NCBI GenBank assembly: GCA_016193115.1
Contig: JACPSV010000171.1
Location: forward strand, 1-8,086
Source of the DNA: Elusimicrobiota bacterium
Lineage (GTDB): Bacteria > Elusimicrobiota > Elusimicrobia > 2-02-FULL-39-32
Direction of reading: 5' to 3'
Length of the DNA: 8,086 nt
Positions within the stretch are counted from its first letter, which is position 1, and each line of letters begins with the position of its first letter. The notes under the pieces were generated by a model. That model had not been told where the DNA came from. It saw only the letters and a program-made list of their open reading frames with translations, and ran no database searches. A program made the translations under genes and the position numbers. This document shows positions 1 through 6,175 of the stretch, piece by piece.

Positions 1-236
1 TCCGATTCAAAATTTTTCCATTCCAGAAAAACAAAGAATGTCCGCGCCCCCAGAATGCCGCCCAAGACAAGAAAGAAAAGTAAACGGTAAAGGGACTCTT
101 CCGTTTCGTGGGTGCGGCGCCCCTCGCTTTTTGCAAGATGAAGAAGGATTTGGAAACCGAGGATCACTCCTAGAGCCACTAGAAGTTCGTAGGTATGAAA
201 AGTGAAAGGTCCTATCTGAAATAAAATCGGGAACAT
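1..236 (-). CDS. lgt: Prolipoprotein diacylglyceryl transferase, N-terminal part (runs off the left edge)
   Basis: Lgt is an inner-membrane enzyme that transfers diacylglycerol from phosphatidylglycerol to the lipobox cysteine of prolipoproteins, the first step of lipoprotein maturation. The 78 visible residues begin MFPILFQIGPFTFHTYELLV, which matches the start of the family (ILFxIGPhxhxxYxLh). Tyr16 sits where E. coli Lgt has its conserved Tyr26. A first membrane helix covers about residues 16-34. A second, about 51-71, carries the conserved GGILGAR stretch (59-65), followed by an aromatic FxxxxWxxF segment. The catalytic histidine and arginine regions lie outside the window. The ATG begins 4 nt after the stop of the upstream permease, with an AGGA just before it, so translation is probably coupled to the exporter genes. 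Identification rests on the N-terminal motif only, but that motif is distinctive. Confidence 0.88.
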   Translation of the reverse strand, partial: MFPILFQIGPFTFHTYELLVALGVILGFQILLHLAKSEGRRTHETEESLYRLLFFLVLGGILGARTFFVFLEWKNFES

Positions 237-240
237 GATC

Positions 241-1038
241 CTAACTGGAAACGGAACAGTAATGTTTCAGAGCTGATTTCCAGGATCCCAATGAAAGCGC
301 GAGAAGAATGGAGGAGAGAAAAAATGCCAGCGCCACTTTATCCCAAGAGAGTATCCCCAAGAGAGCTTTGGATGGGAAAGAAACCATCACGGCAATGGGA
401 AAAACGAATGTGAGGATCGCGCGGAAAAGTTCCGAATACACGTCGGAAGGGAACCGTCCCAGACTTGCGACGTCCCGGTAAAGCCAGACCGTGCTTTCCA
501 TCTGTTGAGTGCGCACCGTCAAAGAAGCGATAAGAACGTGGATGGAAAAAGCGATTGTCACCCCGTTCGCGCAAAGCAAACCGTAGAGGATCAGGCGCAG
601 GGTTAGCTCCGGAAAGTTGAGAGCGCCCAAAATTTTCGGCAGAACCATGCCCGTAAGGACGAGAACGGGAATCAGAGTGAGAAAGTCCAGGAAGTCAATC
701 AGGTTGGAAGAAATCCTAAAGAGGGGATGAACCGGCTGGATGAGGTAAAAGTCCATGTCTCCTTCCCGGATATCGCGTCCGATCATGTAGATCCCACGGA
801 AGAAAAGTTGAGCCAGTATATCCACAATATTGAACGTGAGATAAAAGAAAGTGACCTGCGTGAGAGAGTAGCCGGCCACGTTTGGGACGTGCCTAAATAT
901 GGCGGTCAGGAATATAAAAAAGAAAACGAATCGAACGATTTTCCCGCCCAACCATCCCAATGAGCTCCAGCGGTTGGCGCATTGCATGAGAAAAGACATC
1001 TCCGCCAGTTTCCACCAGACCAAGGTGTACTTCTTCAT
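241..1038 (-). CDS. ABC-2 type exporter permease (COG3694-like), second permease of the exporter
   Basis: This is a 265-residue integral membrane protein, the usual length for this permease family. About six hydrophobic helices are visible, near residues 34-48, 60-79, 113-132, 146-173, 205-221 and 234-251. The cytoplasmic loop after helix 2 contains IREGDMDFYLIQPV (90-103), the typical 'hxxGxhxxxLhxP' coupling segment. The stretch RFPSDVYSELFRAILTFVFP (195-214), followed by SFPSKALLG, is characteristic of COG3694 permeases. It ends in a conserved LKxYCS-type tail that the first permease shares. The ATG follows the stop codon of the first permease directly (TAAATG), and a strong purine-rich ribosome binding site lies within the end of that gene. 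It should pair with the other permease and the ATPase upstream. The transported substrate cannot be read from the sequence. Known members of this exporter type are mostly uncharacterised. Confidence 0.88.
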   Translation of the reverse strand: MKKYTLVWWKLAEMSFLMQCANRWSSLGWLGGKIVRFVFFFIFLTAIFRHVPNVAGYSLTQVTFFYLTFNIVDILAQLFFRGIYMIGRDIREGDMDFYLIQPVHPLFRISSNLIDFLDFLTLIPVLVLTGMVLPKILGALNFPELTLRLILYGLLCANGVTIAFSIHVLIASLTVRTQQMESTVWLYRDVASLGRFPSDVYSELFRAILTFVFPIAVMVSFPSKALLGILSWDKVALAFFLSSILLALSLGSWKSALKHYCSVSS

Positions 1039-1845
1039 TTAGCCTCCCTCGGAACAGTAGGCTTTGAGTCCCCGCTTCCAGAGAGAGCGGGTCACAAAGG
1101 ATAGGATCGCAATCCATAGGATCTGGTTCAGGAATCCCGAAAGCAGGGCTGCTGGAGAAGCCCTCTCCAAAAAGATGTTGAGAGGAAAGTATAGAAGAGA
1201 GGCAAAAGGCAGGAACTCAAAAATGGATTTCAAACTTGCGGGCAGAACGTCCAAAGGAAAGAAAGCGCCCGCGGCAAACTCTAAAAAAAGTTCAAAACAG
1301 AATCTGGGGCCTCCCGATTCTGCGGTCCAAAAGGCGAGAGCGCTCACGGCGTAACTCATGAGGAAGTAAAGAATCATGGCCAGAACTGCGGACAAAAGAA
1401 AAGCCAAAAGCGTGACCGGAGATTTCGGAAGGTAGAGAGGAATGTTAAAAAGAGAGACCGCAATCCAAACCTCTAAAAAGGCCGAGAAAAGGTGGATTAT
1501 TTTGTCGGCTAGGTCGCGGGCGGAACAGTATCCGATGTAAGAGATGGGGCGGATCAGGTAGTAGGAAATGCGTCCGGTATTGATTTCCCGCAGGATCTCC
1601 CAGGTCTTGTCCGAGAAAATGAGAGAACGTAAGATATTCATCCCTAAGACGTAGGTAAACATCTGACTGATACTGTATCCCGCCAGTTGGGACCGGCCTT
1701 GGAAAAGAGTGGACCAGAAAGCGTAGAAAGCAAACACGATCGTAATCGTGCGCGCCCGATCCATCAGGAAAGAGGCGCGGTAGTAAATGGATTGCTGTAG
1801 GGATATCCGGAGAACCGACCCGTACTTTCTAATCAGTGAAATCAT
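1039..1845 (-). CDS. ABC-2 type exporter permease (COG4587-like), first permease of the exporter
   Basis: This 268-residue membrane protein has about six helices (near 33-48, 60-77, 115-136, 143-170, 184-200 and 236-252). The loop EILREINTGRISYYLIRPI (83-101) is the permease coupling segment. PLDVLPASLKSIFEFLPFAS (197-216), then LLYFPLNIFLER, is the typical C-terminal half of COG4587 proteins. Its architecture parallels the following permease: both have AGYSxxQ before helix 2, an 'hxxGxhxxYLIxP' loop, and a LKxYCS ending, so the two look like an old duplication forming a heterodimeric channel. The start ATG overlaps the stop of the ATPase gene (ATGA, 4 nt) and has no good ribosome binding site of its own, which suggests translational coupling. 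Substrate unknown. Confidence 0.88.
   Translation of the reverse strand: MISLIRKYGSVLRISLQQSIYYRASFLMDRARTITIVFAFYAFWSTLFQGRSQLAGYSISQMFTYVLGMNILRSLIFSDKTWEILREINTGRISYYLIRPISYIGYCSARDLADKIIHLFSAFLEVWIAVSLFNIPLYLPKSPVTLLAFLLSAVLAMILYFLMSYAVSALAFWTAESGGPRFCFELFLEFAAGAFFPLDVLPASLKSIFEFLPFASLLYFPLNIFLERASPAALLSGFLNQILWIAILSFVTRSLWKRGLKAYCSEGG
1043..1050 (-). promoter_or_regulatory. Ribosome binding site of the second permease, embedded in the first permease gene
   Basis: The coding-strand sequence GAGGGAGG encodes the Glu-Gly-Gly end of the first permease and lies 4 nt before the ATG at 1038. It is a strong Shine-Dalgarno match at slightly short spacing, and it supports both the chosen start and direct reinitiation after the abutting TAA. 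Confidence 0.6.
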
Positions 1846-2857
1846 GGTTCAGGAAGAGGGCGCTCCCGCATCCCTTTCTTCTCCTGCTCCTGAATTTCCC
1901 ATTCCCCGGGCGCGAACAGATTTTTCTGGGATTGGGATTGGGATCGGGTTCTCAAAAAGACCCGGCGCACAATCTCTTCGATCGGCAGTTCTTCCACGGT
2001 CAGGTCGAGAAGAGGGATGCGCTTGAAGAGCTGTTCCAGAACGCGGGAAACTGATTGGCGAGGAACCTCCATTTTCGCGCTGGCGCCGTTGTGGGAAAGA
2101 ATTTGACCCAGATCTTTAAGCGTTTCCATGGGGATTGGTTGGGAAGAGGAGATCGCAACGACTTTGTCCGGAGCAAAATGTTGGATGATCCTGTCGAAAT
2201 CACCGTCGTAAATCAGCTGGCCTTCGTCAATAATCATGACGCGTTTGCACAGTTCTTGGACGTCGTTCATGTTGTGGCTGGTGAGTAGGATTGTGGATTG
2301 CGTGCGCCGATTGTATTCAGCGATAAAATGTCTCAATTTTTTCTGCATCACGAGGTCCAAACCCAGAGTCGGTTCGTCCAGAAGCAGAACTTCCGGTTCG
2401 TGCAGGAGAGCGCAGGCGAGTTCCGCTTTCATCCTTTCACCCAGAGAGAGTTTCTTGACAGGCAGGTTCACAAGGGGTTCCAGTTCCAGAAGTTCTATCA
2501 GTTCCGATTCCCGTTTTCGGAACACGGGGTCCGGAATTTCATAGATCTTTTGGTTGAGACGAAACGTTTCCCGCGCGGGCAGGTCCCACCACAGTTGCGT
2601 GCGTTGTCCCATCACCATGGAGAATTTTTTTAGGAATTCCGTTTCCCGCTTGAACGGAACATGTCCGAGAATAGATAGAGAACCGGCAGTCGGATAGAGA
2701 AGTCCGGAAAGAAGTTTGAGCGTAGTGGTTTTTCCCGCGCCGTTCGGTCCCAGAAATCCAACCAGTTCTCCTTTCCCGATCTGGAAAGAAAGATCGCGCA
2801 CCGCTTCCACGGTCTTCTAAAATGCTTACTTAAATTTTGAGTCTGGATTGCGATCAA
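1842..2857 (-). CDS. ABC exporter ATPase (COG4586-like), apparent single-base frameshift after residue 13
   Basis: This is the nucleotide-binding subunit that powers the two downstream permeases. The long frame (1842-2810) can start only at a GTG at 2810 and gives 322 residues. In that numbering: Walker A GPNGAGKTT at 21-29, Q-loop Gln69 within MGQRTQLWWDLPA (a hallmark of this subfamily), signature LSLGE at 121-125, Walker B LLLDEP at 142-147, D-loop LGLD, and switch His179. All catalytic elements are intact. However, the expected N-terminus, MIAIQTQNLSKHF from a TTG at 2857, lies in the neighbouring frame. Adding one base between 2811 and 2819 would join the two as ...LSKHF-KKT-VEAVRDLSF and give a normal 338-residue protein. 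The TTG overlaps the ald stop (TTGA). The C-terminal tail is low-complexity (SQSQSQ). Either the sequence carries an indel error, or the cell makes a GTG-started form without the first beta strand and its A-loop aromatic residue. Confidence 0.87.
1928..1948 (-). repeat. Short hexanucleotide tandem repeat within the 3' end of the ABC ATPase gene
   Basis: On the plus strand the motif GGGATT is present twice, followed by a variant copy GGGATC and a final GGG. On the coding strand it encodes alternating Ser-Gln in the hydrophilic tail after the conserved ATPase domain. The unit is six bases, so copy-number changes would keep the reading frame. With so few copies it may simply be low-complexity coding sequence. 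Confidence 0.55.
2811..2819 (-). other. Frameshift point in the ABC ATPase gene
   Basis: On the minus strand the codons CAT TTT (2824-2819, His-Phe ending LSKHF) are followed by eight bases, AGAAGACC, before GTG GAA GCG (2810 onward, Val-Glu-Ala). Nine bases would keep the frame; for example AAGAAGACC would read Lys-Lys-Thr. In the downstream frame a TAG at 2819-2817 blocks any upstream start other than the GTG. In the upstream frame reading continues only to 2630 and gives no ABC motifs. I see no classical slippery heptamer, so a lost A is the simplest explanation. Confidence 0.75.
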
Positions 2858-3954
2858 AAGGGGGAATAAGGGAGAGAAAGGGATTCGGCGACGGCGGGGT
2901 GAGTGACTTTTCCCGCATGGGTGTTCAGTCCCGAAGCGAATCCCGGGTCCTCTCGAAACGCGTCTCCAAGCCCTCGGTTCGCCAGTTTCTCGATGTATTT
3001 GAGAGAAACGTCCGCATGAGCCAGTGTGGCGCTGCGTCCATACGCGCCCGGCATGTTGGGAACGCAGTAGTGCAGAACCCCGTCTACCCGGAACGTAGGT
3101 TTGGCGTGCGTGGTGGCTCGTGAAGTTTCCGCCACGCCTCCCTGATCAATGGAGACGTCCACGAACACGGTTCCCGCGCGCATCTGTTTAATCATTTTTC
3201 GCGTGACCAGTTTGGGAGCTTTCGCGCCGGGAATTAAGACCGCGCCGATTAAGATATCCGCGTCCGAAACGGATTTTAGAATGTTTTGAGGGGTGGAGTG
3301 CAGGGTAGAAACGTTCTCCGGCAATAGTTCGTCCAGAAGGCGCAGCCGGTCCTGACGGTGGTCAAGAATGGTCACTTGCGCGCCCATGCCGGAAGCGATC
3401 TTTGCGGCGTTTTCACCGACGGTGCCGCCACCCAGAATCACGACTTTGGCGGAAAGAACTCCGGGAAGACCCGAAATCAATATCCCGCCGCCTCCGTGAC
3501 AGGTGGACTGATAGTAAGCGCCGATGATCACCGCCATCCGGCCCGCGATTTCGGACATGGGTTCGAGCAAGGGAAGTCTGCCGGAGGCGTCTTGTATGGT
3601 TTCGCCCGCGATTGCGCTCACTCCGGATCGCAGAAGCGCGCGCGTTAAAGAGATGCTGGCGGCGCAGTGCAGGAAACAGAAAAGAATTTTGTTGGGGGAA
3701 AGAAAGGGATATTCGGAAGATTGCGGTTCTTTGACTTTCAGAATCAGGTCAGACTTTTTCCAAACAGTTTGGGCGTCAGAAACGAGGCGCGCTCCGGCTC
3801 GTGCGTATTCTCTGTCCGGAAAACCGGCGAGAACGCCGGAACTTTTTTCCAGTAGAACCGTGTGTCCCTGAGAGAGAAGAGTCTGCGCTCCGTTTGGGGT
3901 GAGAGCGACGCGGCACTCTCCGTTTTTGATCTCTTTAGGAACGCCGATTTTCAT
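2854..3954 (-). CDS. ald: Alanine dehydrogenase
   Basis: This cytoplasmic enzyme catalyses the reversible NAD-dependent deamination of L-alanine to pyruvate, ammonium and NADH, and so links amino-acid nitrogen to central carbon. The 366-residue length is typical. Residues known from the family fall at their canonical numbers: Arg15 (in KNGECR) and Lys75 (in LKVKEP) for substrate binding, His96 (in FLHCAAS) and Asp270 (in SIDQGG) for catalysis. The Rossmann nucleotide-binding motif GGGTVG is at 175-180, followed by acidic Asp198 within VTILDHR, which fits NAD and not NADP. GAVLIPGAKAPKLV and HYCVPNMPGA are further family signatures. The ATG lies 3 nt after the tautomerase stop and lacks a close ribosome binding site, so coupling to the tautomerase gene is likely. 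The TGA stop overlaps the probable TTG start of the ABC ATPase. Nothing appears broken. Confidence 0.97.
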   Translation of the reverse strand: MKIGVPKEIKNGECRVALTPNGAQTLLSQGHTVLLEKSSGVLAGFPDREYARAGARLVSDAQTVWKKSDLILKVKEPQSSEYPFLSPNKILFCFLHCAASISLTRALLRSGVSAIAGETIQDASGRLPLLEPMSEIAGRMAVIIGAYYQSTCHGGGGILISGLPGVLSAKVVILGGGTVGENAAKIASGMGAQVTILDHRQDRLRLLDELLPENVSTLHSTPQNILKSVSDADILIGAVLIPGAKAPKLVTRKMIKQMRAGTVFVDVSIDQGGVAETSRATTHAKPTFRVDGVLHYCVPNMPGAYGRSATLAHADVSLKYIEKLANRGLGDAFREDPGFASGLNTHAGKVTHPAVAESLSLPYSPF

Positions 3955-3957
3955 CCG

Positions 3958-4137
3958 TTATTCTGAGGCGAGCTTTCCTCCGAACGACCAGGAAGATTTG
4001 GGAGGTTCTTCAAACACGATCCACGTGTGGTCCGGAGACACGTTGCAATGTTTCATCACGGCGTCCGCAATCTCTTTGGCCAGAGCTTTTTTAACTTCCA
4101 TGCTTCGAGGCATCATCGTGATCCGCACAAAGGGCAT
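3958..4137 (-). CDS. Small 4-oxalocrotonate tautomerase family protein
   Basis: This is a 59-residue protein, the usual size of the 4-OT subgroup of the tautomerase superfamily, whose members form hexamers of short beta-alpha-beta chains and use the N-terminal proline left after methionine removal. The sequence starts Met-Pro (PFVRITMMPRS), has a central helix (EVKKALAKEIADAVMKHC), a second strand (TWIVFEE), and the conserved C-terminal GGKLASE matching GGxLxSx. Pro1 is present. Arg10 is a candidate for Arg11 of the Pseudomonas enzyme after a one-residue gap. The positions of Arg39 and Phe50 appear to be Trp38 and Trp49, so it is probably not a true 4-oxalocrotonate tautomerase. The substrate cannot be inferred. 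The ATG has an excellent ribosome binding site overlapping the stop of the upstream gene, and ald follows after 3 nt. Confidence 0.88.
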   Translation of the reverse strand: MPFVRITMMPRSMEVKKALAKEIADAVMKHCNVSPDHTWIVFEEPPKSSWSFGGKLASE

Positions 4138-4145
4138 TGTGAGTT

Positions 4146-4150
4146 CTCCT
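4146..4150 (-). promoter_or_regulatory. Strong ribosome binding site of the tautomerase gene
   Basis: AGGAG lies 8 nt before the ATG at 4137. Its first A is the last base of the TAA stop codon of the preceding gene (TAAGGAG). It is the best Shine-Dalgarno match in the window. It fixes the start of the short gene and suggests that the tautomerase, and ald coupled to it, are well translated. Confidence 0.75.
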
Positions 4151-6171
4151 TAAATTTCGAGTCCTTCTTCTTTCATGACCCGCAGTATCTCGGCGACTCC
4201 GCGCGCTTCCGCGATGCAGCCACGGGGATAGTGCGGCGTGTTGCCGTCAAACATCTCCGAAACGGAACCCAAACCCGCGTCCGCGAGGTGAGCGACAAAA
4301 GGCAGAAGAAATTGGGCCGCCTCTTCTTTATTTTTTTCGTTGCGTCCATAGGTTTTGAAAAATGCCGTTATAAAAGAGCCAATCAGAAAAGAAAGAATAG
4401 TGCCGTTATGAGCGGCGGAAACCCTGTCTTTCTCGCCGCCTTTGCAAATGCCATGGAAGTGAGGTTCCTGCGGGGATAACGTGCGCAGTCCCAGAGAGGT
4501 GTAGAGGTTCTTCCATGCTGTTTCAAATAAAGGTTGAAACTTTTCTGTCTCCAGGATCTCGTAGGGAAGACTGATGGCGTAGAGAGCGTTGGGACGGATG
4601 GACCCTTCGCGATTGGATCCGTCTATGACGTCATAGAGATAGTTATTTTGCGCGTTCCAGAAAAGCATGTTAAAACTTTCCCGCGCTTTTTTGGCGAGGT
4701 CGGCGCAGCCGTTGTCAGAGACTTCCAGTTTCAGGCACAGTTCCGAATAAAATTGGAGCGCGTTGTACCACAACGCTTGAACCTCTACCGGCTTTCCTTT
4801 GCGGGGAGTGGCAATCCAGTCGCTCGTTTTGCCGTTCATCCAAGTGAGAGGATACTTTGGGGACACTCCCTTCAGGAGATGATCGTTGTCCATGAAGATC
4901 TCCATCGGGGTTTGGGGATCCGCGATCCGAACCCCTTCTTTGAGAGCCATCAAAATTTTTTCGATGTGAGGTTTGAACTCTTTCAAAAAGTCCGGATCTT
5001 TCGTGTTTTCCCAAAATTTTTGCGCTGCGTAGATGAACCAAAGAGGCGTGTCCATGGAGGAATATTCGGCGATGCTGCCGCTGCCGTTCATATAGAAATG
5101 GTTCGGCAGAAGTCCCTGAAGAATCAGTTTAGAGCAGTCTCTCAAAATCGCCCGGGCTTCCTCAATTTTTCCGGTTGCCAGACAGAGTCCCGGCAAACTG
5201 ATCAAAGATTCCCGCGTTTGATCGGAAGCCCAAGGGTATCCGCAAGTAATGCGAAGTCCGTTCTTGCCGTTGACGATAAATTGGTCTGCGGCTTGAACGC
5301 ATCGTCTCGCGAAGGGGGTCTGGATAGGAAATTTTTCCAGTCCCTTGCTTCGCAGGGAAACTTCTTGCTCAATCCAGCGGTCAATCTGGATATTTAAATT
5401 TTTCTCGCGCGAGAAGACCAAAGCGATCTGCTGCCCCTGCGAAATCTCGGCCAGGATCAGGCAGGGACTGAAAAGATCTTCCTGATAGTCTACCTCTTCT
5501 TCCTCTTCCTGAGCGTAGAGCAAATTGTTGTACCAGTATCCTTCCGCATAAATTTTGATGTTCGCTTTCATGGAGTCGGGTTCGCCCGTCACCGTTGTGT
5601 AGAATTCCGGCTGGTTGGAAACGGAGCAGCGGATCTGGTTGTCTTCAACTCCAATCGCGTTATTGAAACGGTCGTCCTGACGGACCAGTTGGTGGTGGTT
5701 GCGGCAGGAAAAGAAAGGGCGCAGAAGAAGTTTCGCGGTGGGTCCGAGGAGATGCTTGTAAACCAAAACGGATGTGTCTTCTCCCGCGCGCATGAAAAAC
5801 TTCTTTTCGATTTTGAGATCGTCTATGGCGATGGACCAGCGGGGGAAAGGATCGTAGGTAAAACTTTCCAGGTACAGGTAGCCGCGCGGCGAGATCGTTC
5901 CGGGATATTCCTGGCAGGAACAGTCCACTTTTCTGCCATTCAATAGAACGGATTCTTCCACACGGTTGACCAGCACGGAACGGTTCAGACCGGCGTCCAC
6001 CGCCACGTTGAAGAGACCGTGGTACTTGCGGGTGTTGGCTCCCACGATCGTGCCCATCGCGTAGGAGCCCAGACCGTTGGTTTCCAGCCACTCTTTCGTG
6101 ATTCCGGTCTCGATCTGGTTGAGGGTGTGACGTCCAAACGTCAGGACAGGAGACTGTATTTTCTTGTCCAT
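4150..6171 (-). CDS. Glycogen debranching enzyme-like protein (amylo-alpha-1,6-glucosidase family) with altered active-site motifs
   Basis: This 673-residue protein is of normal length for bacterial/archaeal GH133-type debranching enzymes, which remove alpha-1,6-linked glucose from glycogen limit dextrins. An N-terminal beta-rich domain opens with EWLETNGLGSYAMGT (27-41) and GANTRKYHG (44-52), a family hallmark. The C-terminal (alpha/alpha)6 barrel, about 285-665, contains GYPWASDQTRESLISLPGL (from 311), YSSMDTPLWF with Asp374, LTWMNGKTSDW (from 442), TPRKGKPVEVQALWYNAL, SIRPNALYAISLP and LGLRTLSP. Three motifs depart from the family consensus as I know it: WGRD is QTRE (318-321), WMD is WMN (Asn446), and AYHQGTVW is AAHNGTIL (586-593). 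Fold membership is clear; hydrolytic activity is uncertain. The start at 6171 is chosen because AAGG precedes it at 7 nt and it begins 4 nt after the sucD stop. No glycogen synthase or phosphorylase is nearby. Confidence 0.87.
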   Translation of the reverse strand: MDKKIQSPVLTFGRHTLNQIETGITKEWLETNGLGSYAMGTIVGANTRKYHGLFNVAVDAGLNRSVLVNRVEESVLLNGRKVDCSCQEYPGTISPRGYLYLESFTYDPFPRWSIAIDDLKIEKKFFMRAGEDTSVLVYKHLLGPTAKLLLRPFFSCRNHHQLVRQDDRFNNAIGVEDNQIRCSVSNQPEFYTTVTGEPDSMKANIKIYAEGYWYNNLLYAQEEEEEVDYQEDLFSPCLILAEISQGQQIALVFSREKNLNIQIDRWIEQEVSLRSKGLEKFPIQTPFARRCVQAADQFIVNGKNGLRITCGYPWASDQTRESLISLPGLCLATGKIEEARAILRDCSKLILQGLLPNHFYMNGSGSIAEYSSMDTPLWFIYAAQKFWENTKDPDFLKEFKPHIEKILMALKEGVRIADPQTPMEIFMDNDHLLKGVSPKYPLTWMNGKTSDWIATPRKGKPVEVQALWYNALQFYSELCLKLEVSDNGCADLAKKARESFNMLFWNAQNNYLYDVIDGSNREGSIRPNALYAISLPYEILETEKFQPLFETAWKNLYTSLGLRTLSPQEPHFHGICKGGEKDRVSAAHNGTILSFLIGSFITAFFKTYGRNEKNKEEAAQFLLPFVAHLADAGLGSVSEMFDGNTPHYPRGCIAEARGVAEILRVMKEEGLEI

Positions 6172-6175
6172 GGGA

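Noticed and set aside
2811..2824. Programmed ribosomal frameshifting in the ATPase
   Set aside because: A -1 shift is formally needed within AGAAGACC, but there is no classical slippery heptamer and I see no obvious stimulatory structure. A lost base is simpler.
2630..2857. Separate 75-residue protein starting at the TTG at 2857
   Set aside because: Only its first 13 residues look like a real protein (ABC ATPase N-terminus); the rest is out-of-frame reading of the ATPase, so it is part of the frameshift and not a gene.
4534..5397. Long plus-strand open frame (287 codons) opposite the debranching-like gene
   Set aside because: It lies entirely antisense to a gene with clear family motifs, shows no recognisable domain, and is best explained by codon bias of the coding strand.
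6129..6142. Short inverted repeat GACGT-CCAA-ACGTC
   Set aside because: The five-base arms fall within the coding sequence for FGRHTL of the debranching-like protein and are too short to support an operator or terminator.
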